Counted from the first letter of the stretch, positions 47,184-56,711 are shown. The stretch: 64,000 nucleotides of DNA from Tepidimicrobium xylanilyticum (GCF_900106765.1 NZ_FNNG01000006.1:28030-92029); one strand, 5' to 3'. Numbers and translations: made by a program. Notes: generated by a model not told the origin, from the letters alone.

Positions 47184-47209
47184 ATATATCCTCTATCAGT
47201 CGGATATAT
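47184..47209 (-). other. stem-loop before flgE
   Basis: ATATATCC (47184-47191) pairs with GGATATAT (47202-47209) around a ten-base loop, in the 75-base gap before flgE. No U run follows. It may shield the 5' end of the flgE message or be incidental in AT-rich DNA. Confidence 0.35.
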
Positions 47210-47231
47210 ATAGCCTCCTATAAAGGTCCAG

Positions 47232-47612
47232 CTATACTATAACTGCCCCATCTATATTAGTAAATACATTATCTTTTAATTGCTCTTTGTATACAGTTGT
47301 AATTATAGTTTTATTCTTGATGCTGGCGATAAAAGCCTTATCTCCCATAAGGATTAAAGCATCTTTAACACCTTTTTCTTCAGCTTTATTAAAACCCGTC
47401 TTTAACCTCTGAAGTTCCTCTTTGCTTAGAGTCATATCCCTATGATCCATCCTATTTATAGCATGTTTTGAAAATTTTATTTCATAATCCCTATTTTGAA
47501 TCTGTTGTAATATTGACTCAAAACTCTTATTTGAAAGATTGCTTTTCCTCTCAACGGGTTTAGCTGAGTTTATTAACTGGTTTTCCAGTCTTCTAATTTT
47601 AAAATTATCCAT
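47232..47612 (-). CDS. TIGR02530-type flagellar operon protein
   Basis: A 126-residue protein matching the small family found only between flgD and flgE in Firmicutes. Typical parts: SFESILQQIQ, KFSKHAINRMDHRDM, LSKEELQRLKTGFNKAEEKG and DALILMGDKAFIASIKNKTI. The role is unknown; a function in hook assembly is suggested only by position. ATG 47612 is eight bases after AGGGA; two earlier in-frame ATGs are too close to it. Confidence 0.85.
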   Translation of the reverse strand: MDNFKIRRLENQLINSAKPVERKSNLSNKSFESILQQIQNRDYEIKFSKHAINRMDHRDMTLSKEELQRLKTGFNKAEEKGVKDALILMGDKAFIASIKNKTIITTVYKEQLKDNVFTNIDGAVIV

Positions 47613-47652
47613 ATACATCATCCCTGTCTTTAAGAAAAAATCTTAATTTCAT

Positions 47653-48255
47653 CTACTTCGATTCTTTTCCTTCTAAACCTTCTACAGCTGCTAATAGTTT
47701 CCTGTACGCATTTTCTATTTCTGAATCGGTTGCCTCTTCATTTTCAATTACTTCTATAGCCATATTGATAGCTTCTTGGAGTACAGCCCAGGACTCTTTC
47801 GTGAAATTATCTTCCTTTAATCTCTTAACCATTTCAACTTTTATTTTCAATTCTAACTTATCAATTTTTCCTGGATCTGGTTCTATCCCAAAATAGCTTT
47901 CCATGGCCTTTCTAATGTTTGTAACTTCCTTTAACAGTTGAATATTAGCTTGTATCTGATTTACATTTAGCATTTCAATTGAATCTAATAGTTCTCCTCC
48001 CAAGGTTTCCACGGTCTTATTTAAATTTTGCATCTGTTCTAGCGCTGTAAATTGGGCTAGTTGAGCGATAAATTCCCTATCCTCAATTGGATTTAATGGG
48101 TCCTGATTAGCCAGTTGGGTAGTCAACAGTCTTAAAAAGGCAGTTTTATCCAAATCGTTGTTAGTTCTGTTTGTAGTTTTATTATCCTTTTCATTATTCT
48201 TTTTATCATCAAACCTATAAATATATTCTAGGTCATCGTAGTTATTTACTTTCAA
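47653..48255 (-). CDS. flgD: hook cap protein FlgD with C-terminal FIVAR-like domain
   Basis: Residues 35-120 are the FlgD N-terminal domain (LDKTAFLRLLTTQLANQDPL, FIAQLAQFTALEQM), needed for export and hook capping. After a linker, residues about 131-196 do not resemble the usual FlgD Tudor/Ig-like domain but a FIVAR domain: NFTKESWAVLQEAINMA, then ENEEATDSEIENAYRKLLA, like the YTxxSW..A..A..V...ATQxEV..A...L..A pattern of surface proteins. TTG start with AGGAGG seven bases upstream. FIVAR assignment is by eye. Confidence 0.9.
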   Translation of the reverse strand: MKVNNYDDLEYIYRFDDKKNNEKDNKTTNRTNNDLDKTAFLRLLTTQLANQDPLNPIEDREFIAQLAQFTALEQMQNLNKTVETLGGELLDSIEMLNVNQIQANIQLLKEVTNIRKAMESYFGIEPDPGKIDKLELKIKVEMVKRLKEDNFTKESWAVLQEAINMAIEVIENEEATDSEIENAYRKLLAAVEGLEGKESK

Positions 48256-48266
48256 ATCTCCACCTC

Positions 48267-49565
48267 CTATGCCAACAGATTTAGCTGGCCTTCATGATAA
48301 TCCACTTGATTTTTGCGGAACACTTTTTCTTCATACTTTTTGAGTTCATTTGAACCACTATTGCGAATTTTAACCTTGGATGGCTTTTGATTAAAGTAAA
48401 ACTCCCGTTTAAAATCTTTTTGAAAATCCTCGTTAGTCCCTACGAAGACTTCAAAGGTCTTAATTTCTAATCCATTTTCTCTCATTTCCTCTTTTAAGAG
48501 GAATAAGTTGGTTTCAATTAATTCCTTTGTCCTGTAGTTGTCCACCATTATCTTTGCAAGTATGGCCTTATCTTCTATTTCCATTTTTAATACCAGTTCC
48601 CCCAATACATCAGGCTTAAGTTTAATGCGTATTTCCTGCTTGTTTTCATCTACTATTAACCTTGCTTTTTCAATTATTTGATCAAAAACCTGTTTCTTGT
48701 CAATTGCTTCAAATTCTTTAACATTCTGGCGGGGAACAGTTTTTGTCATAACCTTATCCTCAATTTGATAAGGTATTTTAAATTCCACATCTTCTTCATC
48801 GATTTCTTCATTGTCTGCAATAACTACTTCTGGATCATTTTCAGCTTTTTTAATATTTGTCTTACTATCTTGTTTAGGTTCCAATAAACTAGTATTCTCT
48901 GTTCTGTTTTCCTTTGGTAGAGTAAGACTGCTGTCATCCTCAATCTCCAATAAATGTTCTTCAGTTTGCTTATCTTCATTCTTGAATTTAGATCCTATTT
49001 CCTCTATCATTGCCTTTATTGAATCCAAATTAGATTCCATTTCCACGAGTTCTTCAGGTATAATACCATCTTCTATTAGATTCTTATTCCTAGCGTATAA
49101 AATCAAATCATCCAACGCATTGGTTACTTCAATTAATTCTTCGTAGCTTTCAAAGGGCACTATAACATTTTCAGAAAGGTCAATTTCTGCAATTACGTCA
49201 GCAATTTCTTGAAGCATATCTTCTATAACTCCTACTTTAGTCTTGTCGTAGTCATTAGTTAACAAATCGAGATTTAACGCTAGCCCATGAAGAAGATTAA
49301 TAAGGTAATTATCTTCATCCATTGGTGACTCTAAAAGCGTATCTTCTACAAATTCTTCCTCGTCCGAATGGTTGATTTTAACAATATTCTTCATGGATGA
49401 TGTGACTTCTTTCCCATCGCTTACTGCCTTGTTTTCTGACTTAATCTTTTCTTTTTCTAAAACTTGTGCAAAGTCCTTTTCTTTTACTGTATCCTTCTTT
49501 TTAGGTTGAATAGGATTGTTTTGAAAATTATCTAAATTCTTGGTTTCAATAGCTAGATTTAACAA
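48267..49565 (-). CDS. fliK: hook-length control protein FliK
   Basis: Secreted ruler that ends hook growth by switching FlhB. The 432 residues have a long, acidic, low-complexity N-terminal part and the conserved C-terminal Flg_hook domain (about 310-395) with EIRIKLKPDVLGELVLKM and LLKEEMRENGLEIKTFEV. TTG start at 49565 with AAAGGAGG upstream. Directly before flgD, as expected. Confidence 0.92.
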   Translation of the reverse strand: MLNLAIETKNLDNFQNNPIQPKKKDTVKEKDFAQVLEKEKIKSENKAVSDGKEVTSSMKNIVKINHSDEEEFVEDTLLESPMDEDNYLINLLHGLALNLDLLTNDYDKTKVGVIEDMLQEIADVIAEIDLSENVIVPFESYEELIEVTNALDDLILYARNKNLIEDGIIPEELVEMESNLDSIKAMIEEIGSKFKNEDKQTEEHLLEIEDDSSLTLPKENRTENTSLLEPKQDSKTNIKKAENDPEVVIADNEEIDEEDVEFKIPYQIEDKVMTKTVPRQNVKEFEAIDKKQVFDQIIEKARLIVDENKQEIRIKLKPDVLGELVLKMEIEDKAILAKIMVDNYRTKELIETNLFLLKEEMRENGLEIKTFEVFVGTNEDFQKDFKREFYFNQKPSKVKIRNSGSNELKKYEEKVFRKNQVDYHEGQLNLLA

Positions 49566-49591
49566 TTTTTCACCTCCTTTTTTGCTTGTTT

Positions 49592-50824
49592 TTATGGTTT
49601 AGCTAACAGTTGAGTTAGCTTAGAAGCATTTTCAGTGTTCATATTATCCATAATACTGGATAAGTTTTTGTTATTCATCCTGGATAATACATCGACTATT
49701 ATGGTTGCATCGGAAATTTCATATATTGGTTCTGAATTTATCTCTAAGGCAGTTACTGTATTTTCATTTGCCAACATCTTTTCAACAACCTTTGCTGCTT
49801 TATCAGGACTCATTCTATTATAAAGTTTTACTAAATCATCTATCTTTTTATTATACTCAGTTAAAAACTGGATAGCTCTGCTAATATCATTGGTAATAGA
49901 ATTCTCTTCACCTACTAACTCCTCTTCTTTCCTAATTGCAGCAAATAACTGTTCTTTAAAGCTGTCATCTTCTATTTCAGAAAAAATTTCAGCAGATTTA
50001 ATAATGGATAAATTCTTATAGATAGTTCCTAATTCTTCAAAAGAATACTTATCACTATTTCCAATCTCCTCTAAAACTTCTTCTAATGGTTTTACTTCAT
50101 ATAAATGAGCTAAATCCATTAAATTATTTCGTTTAAATTTCTTAGTTGATAACTTATTGTCCAGTTTAGTTCTTAAATCAATATTAAACTTGTTTAAAAG
50201 TTCCTCTCTCAGAGAGTCGTCTATATAAAAGAGTATATCTGTCAATCTATCTTCGTTCATCTGACTAAGCATCTGGGGTAATGTTTCCTTAAAATCCGCT
50301 TCTCTTTCATATCTGTTCTTTATTTCATTAATGGTAATCAACAAGTCTTGGCTTTCTAATCTACTTACTTCATTTAAAAATTGATTTGCCTTTTCCTCCT
50401 GAATTTCATCATAAATGGAAAATAGTAAATCCTTTCTAAGTTCTAAATTTCTAATATTTTTTATTATTTCACTGGTTTTTGTAGGAGAATTGGAATTCAT
50501 TAATCTAATGATTTCACTATATAATTTTTCATCATCTTTTTTTATAATATATAGCTTGTCCGCTGCATTAACTGGGTCTAATGAAAGATAATAATCAGCT
50601 AGATAAACCTTCTTATCTTCTCTTTCCAACTCAGTTGGTGTAGTGCGAAAATAGTCTCCAACTCCTCCTGGCACCTTTGCCAACAGACTATTGACCTTCA
50701 ACTTAAAAGTTTTATTATTAAAATATAATAAGCTTAATACTAAAATAGGAATAATGATTAAAATGGCTATAATAAACCTTTTTGCTTTACCTTTTTTATT
50801 TTTTATAACTTCTACATTCTCCAT
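49592..50824 (-). CDS. MotE/YlxF-like flagellar protein with MgtE-N-type repeats
   Basis: A 410-residue protein with one N-terminal membrane helix (about 16-34) and a long helical cytoplasmic or periplasmic part. Short repeats of the MgtE N-domain/FliG-like kind recur: PQMLSQMNEDRLTDILFYID, LYNRMSPDKAAKVVEKML, VLSRMNNKNLSSIMDNMN. Position between fliJ and fliK equals B. subtilis ylxF (about 200 residues) and the MotE/FlbB group, so it may chaperone the stator or export parts, but it is about twice as long. Confidence 0.75.
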   Translation of the reverse strand: MENVEVIKNKKGKAKRFIIAILIIIPILVLSLLYFNNKTFKLKVNSLLAKVPGGVGDYFRTTPTELEREDKKVYLADYYLSLDPVNAADKLYIIKKDDEKLYSEIIRLMNSNSPTKTSEIIKNIRNLELRKDLLFSIYDEIQEEKANQFLNEVSRLESQDLLITINEIKNRYEREADFKETLPQMLSQMNEDRLTDILFYIDDSLREELLNKFNIDLRTKLDNKLSTKKFKRNNLMDLAHLYEVKPLEEVLEEIGNSDKYSFEELGTIYKNLSIIKSAEIFSEIEDDSFKEQLFAAIRKEEELVGEENSITNDISRAIQFLTEYNKKIDDLVKLYNRMSPDKAAKVVEKMLANENTVTALEINSEPIYEISDATIIVDVLSRMNNKNLSSIMDNMNTENASKLTQLLAKP

Positions 50825-50835
50825 CGCTTCTCCCC

Positions 50836-51273
50836 CTACTGTCGGGTACTTATCTTAAAATTTACTATTGTATCGTTTAATTTTTCTTCTTCTTTTTTAA
50901 CTTGATATAAATACTCTTCATATTTGTTTTCTTTTAATTTTTCAAAAATCTTTTTTTCCTTTACAGCATTAATCATTTCTTCTTTTGATTTTTCCAATTC
51001 CTCTTGAACTTGAGCAACAACCTTCTTCTGTTCCTCAATTCTTCTATTTATATCTTTTATGTAATTATTGTACATTACTAAATTTCCCACCTTAGTCTTA
51101 ACTATCGATGAATCTTTCTCATTAATTATTGCTTTCTTCCGTTCCATAAAGCCATCTAACTTGTTTTCTTCTCTATTCAACTTTTGCTTTACAAAACCAT
51201 ATTGATTTTTCTTTAAATCTTCTACAGTCCTTTTATAGTTTAGTACCCTTTCTAATTTGAAATTGAATTTCAT
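50836..51273 (-). CDS. fliJ: flagellar export protein FliJ
   Basis: A 145-residue, almost wholly coiled-coil protein, the central stalk of the FliI ATPase ring. Typical opening KFNFKLERVLNYKRTVEDLK and alternating charged helices throughout. It follows fliI by 16 bases, the universal order. GGGGGT lies nine bases before the ATG. Confidence 0.92.
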   Translation of the reverse strand: MKFNFKLERVLNYKRTVEDLKKNQYGFVKQKLNREENKLDGFMERKKAIINEKDSSIVKTKVGNLVMYNNYIKDINRRIEEQKKVVAQVQEELEKSKEEMINAVKEKKIFEKLKENKYEEYLYQVKKEEEKLNDTIVNFKISTRQ

Positions 51274-51289
51274 CCCTTACCTACCCCCA

Positions 51290-52621
51290 CTATGATTCAT
51301 TAATTTTAGCGTCAATTTCTTCCATGATTGATATAGTACTATCGAAAGAAAATGTTTCTTGAGTTGCCTGAGTTAAAAATTCATCGATAGACTCTTTCAC
51401 ATCTATGGCTTTATCTAGCTTCACATTAGTACCCCTTTTATAAGCTCCAATATTTATTAGGTCCTCTGATTCTCTATAAACTGCCATTATATTCTTAATT
51501 GAATTAGCAAGCTTTAAATGTTTAACTTCTACTATACTGGGCATTACCCTGCTCACACTAGCTAATACATCGATGGCTGGATAATGGTTTTGATTTGCTA
51601 GTTTTCTGGAAAGAACTATATGCCCATCTAAAATACCTCTAACTGCATCGGTAACAGGTTCGTTTAAATCATCTCCATCCACTAATACCGTATATAAGCC
51701 AGTTATAGTCCCCTTTGATGATGTTCCAGCTCTCTCCAATAATTTTGGTAAAACAGCAAATACAGAAGGAGTAAACCCCCTAGTTACAGGTGGTTCTCCT
51801 ATGGCTAGTCCAATCTCCCTTTGCGCCATGGCAAATCTTGTAACAGAATCCATTAATAATAATACGTCTTTACCCTGATCCCTAAAATATTCAGCAATTG
51901 CAGTGGTAACTAAAGCACCCTTTACCCTAATTAATGCTGGTTGATCTGAAGTAACTACCACTACTACTGATTTTTTTAACCCCTCTTCCTTTAAGTCCTT
52001 TTTTAAAAACTCTCGAACTTCTCTACCTCTTTCACCTATTAATCCAATTACATTGATATCAGCAGAACTATTTCTAGACACCATTCCCATTAAAGTACTT
52101 TTGCCAACCCCACTACCTGCAAAAATACCTATTCTTTGTCCCTTACCACAGGTAATTAAACCATCAATTGCTTTTATTCCTAAAGGCAAGGGATCTTCTA
52201 CCAGTTTTCTCTCCAAAGGACTAGGGGGAAAATTGGAAACAGGATAGGTTTTTTCAGTTTTTATTGGCCCTTTTCCATCGATTGGATTACCTAATCCATC
52301 TAATACTCTGCCTACTAATTCCTCCCCTACACTTACTCTAAGGGATTTTCCTGTTGCCACTACTTTGCTACCTGAAGCAATTCCCTCCATATCGCCTAGA
52401 GGCATCAGTAGTATATGGTCATCTTTAAAACCAACTACTTCAGCAGGAATAGGCTCCTTATTATCATGGGGGTAAATATTACATAATTCACCTATAGTGG
52501 CAATGGGGCCATTGGATTCTATAGTTAATCCTGTCACCTTTGTAATCTTCCCTGTAAACTTAATAAATCTTTTTTCATTTATCGACCTGATATATTTTTG
52601 TAAATCAATACTTTCTAACAT
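51290..52621 (-). CDS. fliI: flagellum-specific ATPase FliI
   Basis: Hexameric F1-beta-like ATPase that energises flagellar protein export. The 443-residue protein shows GRVLDGLGNPIDG, Walker A GIFAGSGVGKSTLMGM, GLIGERGREVREF, Walker B DVLLLMDSVTRFA and AIGEPPVTRGFTPSVFA. Start: ATG 52621 gives a product beginning MLESIDLQKYI like relatives; an ATG at 52627 overlapping the fliH stop is also possible, and neither has a strong ribosome binding site. Confidence 0.96.
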   Translation of the reverse strand: MLESIDLQKYIRSINEKRFIKFTGKITKVTGLTIESNGPIATIGELCNIYPHDNKEPIPAEVVGFKDDHILLMPLGDMEGIASGSKVVATGKSLRVSVGEELVGRVLDGLGNPIDGKGPIKTEKTYPVSNFPPSPLERKLVEDPLPLGIKAIDGLITCGKGQRIGIFAGSGVGKSTLMGMVSRNSSADINVIGLIGERGREVREFLKKDLKEEGLKKSVVVVVTSDQPALIRVKGALVTTAIAEYFRDQGKDVLLLMDSVTRFAMAQREIGLAIGEPPVTRGFTPSVFAVLPKLLERAGTSSKGTITGLYTVLVDGDDLNEPVTDAVRGILDGHIVLSRKLANQNHYPAIDVLASVSRVMPSIVEVKHLKLANSIKNIMAVYRESEDLINIGAYKRGTNVKLDKAIDVKESIDEFLTQATQETFSFDSTISIMEEIDAKINES

Positions 52622-52626
52622 TCTCA

Positions 52627-53403
52627 TCACTCATCGCTTAATATTGAAATTAATAGATCTTTTACTTCCTTAAGTTGTTCACCCATACTAACATCTACAC
52701 TTCCTTTAGAAGTTTCCAATATACAATCTCCTTTTTTCATGTTGCTATTAACCCTTATTTCTAAATCCTCAACCAAGCTTGCCTTGGCTAATATAAGGTC
52801 CTTTGACTTTTGAACTGTCTCGTAATCATCCTTAGAAACAATAATCGTTAGTTTTTCAGAGATTTCCAAATTATCAATCCCTTTAGCTATTAGAGAAATA
52901 ATTAAATCTTCATCTTCATCCACTTTTTTATATAATACCTTTTCATATATTGTTATTACCAACTCGATTAACTCTTCTTCCAATTCTTTTAATGATCTAT
53001 TTCTGGTTTCAATATAATCCTTTTTAATATTTAATGCCTCTTCTATTAGTTTCCTTGAATCCTCTTTCCCTTCTGAATATCCTTGATCATATCCTTCTTC
53101 ATATCCTTTTTTAAATCCTGTTTCACAACCTAACTCATACCCTTCTTTTCTCGAGTCTTCAAGGATTTCCTTTGCCTTTTTATATGCAGAATTTAGCTTA
53201 TGCTCATATTCTCTATTAGCAGCTTCTATAATAGCATTTGCTTCTTTTTCCGCTTCAAGAATTATGTCTTTAGCTTTTTCCTTGGCATCTTCAAGTAATT
53301 TTTCAATCAATTCTTGATATTGTTCAACCTTAGGTTCCTTCTTTATTTCAATATTGCTTTCAATAACTCTGAAAGATTTAATGATATTAGACAATAATTT
53401 CAT
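52627..53403 (-). CDS. fliH: flagellar assembly protein FliH
   Basis: Regulates FliI and links it to the C ring. The 258-residue protein has a long coiled coil and, at about residues 94-121, seven glycines spaced every four residues (GYELGCETGFKK, then GYEEGYDQGYSEG), the known FliH GxxxG repeat helix; the C-terminal FliI-binding domain follows. ATG 53403 overlaps the end of fliG by 17 bases with GAGGAGG just upstream. Confidence 0.94.
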   Translation of the reverse strand: MKLLSNIIKSFRVIESNIEIKKEPKVEQYQELIEKLLEDAKEKAKDIILEAEKEANAIIEAANREYEHKLNSAYKKAKEILEDSRKEGYELGCETGFKKGYEEGYDQGYSEGKEDSRKLIEEALNIKKDYIETRNRSLKELEEELIELVITIYEKVLYKKVDEDEDLIISLIAKGIDNLEISEKLTIIVSKDDYETVQKSKDLILAKASLVEDLEIRVNSNMKKGDCILETSKGSVDVSMGEQLKEVKDLLISILSDE

Positions 53404-54391
53404 CTCCTCCTCTAGGAGTGATAATTTCTCCATCTTCTTCAAGCTTTCTTATAACATTTACTATATTTTGTTGTGCTTCTTCAATGTCTCTAATACGTAC
53501 TGGTCCCATAAATTCGATATCTTCTTTTATCATCTCAGACAATCTCTTACTCATATTGGCAAACACAACTTCCTTAACTTCTTCACTTGCACCTTTCAAT
53601 GCAATAGCCCATTGAGTATTATCAATTTCTCTGATAATTCTTTGAATACTTCTATTATCCAATGAAACAATATCCTCAAATACGAACATTCTCCTTCTTA
53701 TCTCTTCGCTTAGTTCAGCATCCATTATATCTAATTCTTCCATAATGAATTTCTCAGTTCCCCTATCAGCAGAATTTAATATATCTACTACTGCTTGAAT
53801 TCCACCAGTAGAAGTAAAATCCTGAGATAGTATTCCGGAAAACTTAGTTTCCAATACCTTTTCAATTTCCTTTATAATCTCAGGTGATGTCCTATCCATG
53901 GTGGCAATTCTCATGGTTACTTCCGCCTGCTTTTCAGGGGTAAGGCTTGCCAATACCTGAGCTGCCTGGCTAGGCTGTAAATAAGAAAGGATTAACGCAA
54001 TAGTTTGCGGATGTTCGTTTTGTATATAGTTTAATAACTGATTAGGATCAGCTTTTCTAATAAACTCAAAGGGCCTAACATGTAAAGAAGAAGTAAGTCT
54101 AGTTATAATATCTACAGCCTTATCATTACCTAAAGCTCTTTCAAGGATTTCTTTAGCGTAATTAATTCCACCTTCTGAAATATATTCTTGTGCTAAAGCC
54201 ATCTGATAGAAATCTTCTATTACCTGTTGTTTTTCTTCAGCTGAGACCAAACGCATATTGGCTATTTGTAAAGTTAACTCTTCAATTTCATCCTCATTCA
54301 AATGTTTAAAAATCTCCGCTGATTTTTCAGGTCCTAAGGCTATTAATAATATTGCAGCTTTTTCTTTTCCAGTAAATTGTCTCCTTGCCAT
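53387..54391 (-). CDS. fliG: flagellar motor switch protein FliG
   Basis: C-ring torque subunit that contacts MotA. The 334-residue protein has the N domain (FTGKEKAAILLIALGPEKSA), the middle ARM domain with NEHPQTIALILSYL (the EHPQ motif), and the C domain with FEDIVSLDNRSIQRIIREID whose charged helix meets the stator. ATG 54391 with AGGAG about ten bases upstream. Last codons are shared with the fliH start. Confidence 0.97.
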   Translation of the reverse strand: MARRQFTGKEKAAILLIALGPEKSAEIFKHLNEDEIEELTLQIANMRLVSAEEKQQVIEDFYQMALAQEYISEGGINYAKEILERALGNDKAVDIITRLTSSLHVRPFEFIRKADPNQLLNYIQNEHPQTIALILSYLQPSQAAQVLASLTPEKQAEVTMRIATMDRTSPEIIKEIEKVLETKFSGILSQDFTSTGGIQAVVDILNSADRGTEKFIMEELDIMDAELSEEIRRRMFVFEDIVSLDNRSIQRIIREIDNTQWAIALKGASEEVKEVVFANMSKRLSEMIKEDIEFMGPVRIRDIEEAQQNIVNVIRKLEEDGEIITPRGGDEIIV

Positions 54392-54403
54392 AATAACTCG
54401 CTC

Positions 54404-55927
54404 CTATTCATTTAACCATGTTCTCAATAACTGTGCCACAGCATCTGGTTTTTTCTCGACAAACCTATTTATCTGCTCTTTCATCTTTGATTCCTCAGTT
54501 GCAAATTCTAAATCTTCTACCTCTTCCTCTATAGCTCTTACTTCCTCTAATTGACTTTCCATTTCCTCTAATTCCTCTAATTCTCTGAGCTTTCTTCTCC
54601 TATAGACTACAAAACCTAATGCAAATGCTGCTGCAAATAAGGCCAAACCAACGATTATCCAGTTAATTTCTTTTGCATCAACAACCCTTTCAGTTTCATG
54701 AGATCTAAAGCTTTCTGCCTTTACAGCTACATTCTTTGTATCTAATCCAGTAGCTGCATATATCAATTCTGTAATTTCTTCTTCTATTTCAGGTGTAAAA
54801 TTCCCACCTATTAAAACATCCCTGTTAATTAACACTGCAACAGTTATATCCTCCACTTGACCAGGAGCTTTCCTGATTTCCTTATTGATTTCATTTAATT
54901 CATAATTAATAGTGCTACTCCTCTTGTCATATCTTTCACTACCGTCATCTATCATTCGATCATCAGGAGTATTTCCCCCAAGTCCTGGAGTTCCTGCAGC
55001 AGCCCCACCTACCATATGCTCTTCTATTTCCTCCATGCTCCGAATCAGTCCTTCTTCACTACCTTCTATAGGAGGACTAAATTCTACTATTTTAGTGCTT
55101 TCGCTGTCGAAATTGATCTTTACGCTAGATCTAACATCAACATTTCCGGGACCAAATACATTTTCTAAGAATTTTCGTATACTCTCATTGATTTTATATT
55201 CTAAGCTTGTCTTAATATTGAACTGGTCCGTCATTAATAATTCAGTTTCATCCTGTTCTCCCGTTAACAGCCTGCCTTGACTATCTACGATTTGCACCTT
55301 TTCTGGATCCATGTTCAGAGATCCTGCTACAAGGTTCTGTATAGCTTTAACTGTTTCTACAGTTAAAGTATTGTTATCACTCTTCTCTATGAATACAGAA
55401 GCAGTTGTTTCTTTATTACTACCATCCAAAACGAAACCTGTATCTTCTTTTTCATTTATGTACACAGTCGCCTTCTTTATCCCTTCAATTTCAGAAATAG
55501 TCGAAGACAGCTCATTTTGTAAGGCTAATTTCATTCTTTCCTTTTTATCATAATCAGTCATGGTCCAGCTACTGTCATCAAAAGCATCTTGAAAAGTATA
55601 ACCTTCTTTTGGAAGCCCATAAGATGCTAACTCAATTTTTATTTTATTCTTCATATCTGCTGGAACTAAGATTGTTGTAGTATTGTCCTTAGGTGTCTTC
55701 CATTTAACACCAAGTTCATCTAGCTTCTTAGTTATTTCTGAAGTATCCTTTAAAGATAGGTCCTGATAGAGTATTTCATACTTGGTCCTTGTCAAAGCTA
55801 TAGAAAGTATTACTATGGATAGTAAAACTATTATTCCTATGATAATCATCTTTATTTTTTTATTTTTATCCAATTGTTGCCAATATTCATTTAATTGATT
55901 CCTAATTTGCTGTATTGATTCCCCCAC
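54404..55927 (-). CDS. fliF: flagellar MS-ring protein FliF
   Basis: A 507-residue ring-building protein with two membrane helices (about 26-45 and 425-445), RBM ring-building motifs between them (EILYQDLSLKDTSEITKKLD, QNELSSTISEIEGIKKATVY), and a C-terminal FliG-binding helix. GTG start at 55927, five bases after GAGGTG. First large gene after the rod genes and fliE. Confidence 0.97.
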   Translation of the reverse strand: MGESIQQIRNQLNEYWQQLDKNKKIKMIIIGIIVLLSIVILSIALTRTKYEILYQDLSLKDTSEITKKLDELGVKWKTPKDNTTTILVPADMKNKIKIELASYGLPKEGYTFQDAFDDSSWTMTDYDKKERMKLALQNELSSTISEIEGIKKATVYINEKEDTGFVLDGSNKETTASVFIEKSDNNTLTVETVKAIQNLVAGSLNMDPEKVQIVDSQGRLLTGEQDETELLMTDQFNIKTSLEYKINESIRKFLENVFGPGNVDVRSSVKINFDSESTKIVEFSPPIEGSEEGLIRSMEEIEEHMVGGAAAGTPGLGGNTPDDRMIDDGSERYDKRSSTINYELNEINKEIRKAPGQVEDITVAVLINRDVLIGGNFTPEIEEEITELIYAATGLDTKNVAVKAESFRSHETERVVDAKEINWIIVGLALFAAAFALGFVVYRRRKLRELEELEEMESQLEEVRAIEEEVEDLEFATEESKMKEQINRFVEKKPDAVAQLLRTWLNE

Positions 55928-55958
55928 CTTAACACCTCATTTCTTACAGCTAATTTTC

Positions 55959-56264
55959 CTATATCTGCATTCTCATAATCTCGCGATAAGCTTCAATTAT
56001 CTTATTTCTAATGCTCAAAGTTAGCTGAAACGATATATTAGCCTTTTCTGCTGCTATAGTCACATCGTGAAGGTTGTCCAAATCCCCTGTAAGTAATAAT
56101 TTCTTATACTCATCGCTTTCTATTTGCAATTCATTAACTCTATTTAATGCACTTTCTAACAACTGACTGAATTGAATGGTTCCTTTACTTGATTTTCTAT
56201 TTAGTCCTTCTTCAACTTCTTTAGGAACTATTTGGTTTATGGTCCTTATGGTTCTTACTTCCAT
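55959..56264 (-). CDS. fliE: hook-basal body protein FliE
   Basis: A 101-residue rod-base protein joining the MS ring to the rod. The C-terminal half is diagnostic: DLDNLHDVTIAAEKANISFQ followed by LTLSIRNKIIEAYREIMRMQI in part. GGAGGT precedes the ATG. Between flgC and fliF. Confidence 0.96.
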   Translation of the reverse strand: MEVRTIRTINQIVPKEVEEGLNRKSSKGTIQFSQLLESALNRVNELQIESDEYKKLLLTGDLDNLHDVTIAAEKANISFQLTLSIRNKIIEAYREIMRMQI

Positions 56265-56268
56265 TTAA

Positions 56269-56709
56269 TTACCTCCTGCCTATTTCTAATGCCTTCATCA
56301 ACATGGACTTAGTCCCATTTATAGCGGTAATATTTGCTTCATATGCTCTTTGTGCATCTATCATATCCACCATTTCAGTAATAATATCTACATTTGGTAA
56401 CATGACATAACCATCTTCATTAGCATCGGGATGACCAGGATCGTATTTTAACTTATAGGGAGTAGTATCTTCTACAATTTCACTGATCTCTACTCCTTTC
56501 CCAGCAAATTTGTTGGTATGCTTTTCTAAATATGTAGCAAAATTAGAACCCCTTTGTTCTTCAAACACGACCATTTGTCTTCTGTAAGGCATACCACCAG
56601 TACTTCTAGTAGTATTAACATTTGCCATATTCTTGCTAATAATATCTATTCTGGTCTTTTCTGCTGTCAATGCAGATGCACTAATATTGATAGAATCAAA
56701 CATACCCAT
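56269..56709 (-). CDS. flgC: flagellar proximal rod protein FlgC
   Basis: A 146-residue rod protein with the shared rod/hook N-terminal motif ISASALTAEKTRIDIISKN, NMANVNTT, and the C-terminal NVDIITEMVDMIDAQRAYEA followed by AINGTKSMLMKALEIGR. GGGGGT eight bases before the ATG derives from the flgB end. Standard second gene of the operon. Confidence 0.97.
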   Translation of the reverse strand: MGMFDSINISASALTAEKTRIDIISKNMANVNTTRSTGGMPYRRQMVVFEEQRGSNFATYLEKHTNKFAGKGVEISEIVEDTTPYKLKYDPGHPDANEDGYVMLPNVDIITEMVDMIDAQRAYEANITAINGTKSMLMKALEIGRR

Positions 56710-56711
56710 TC

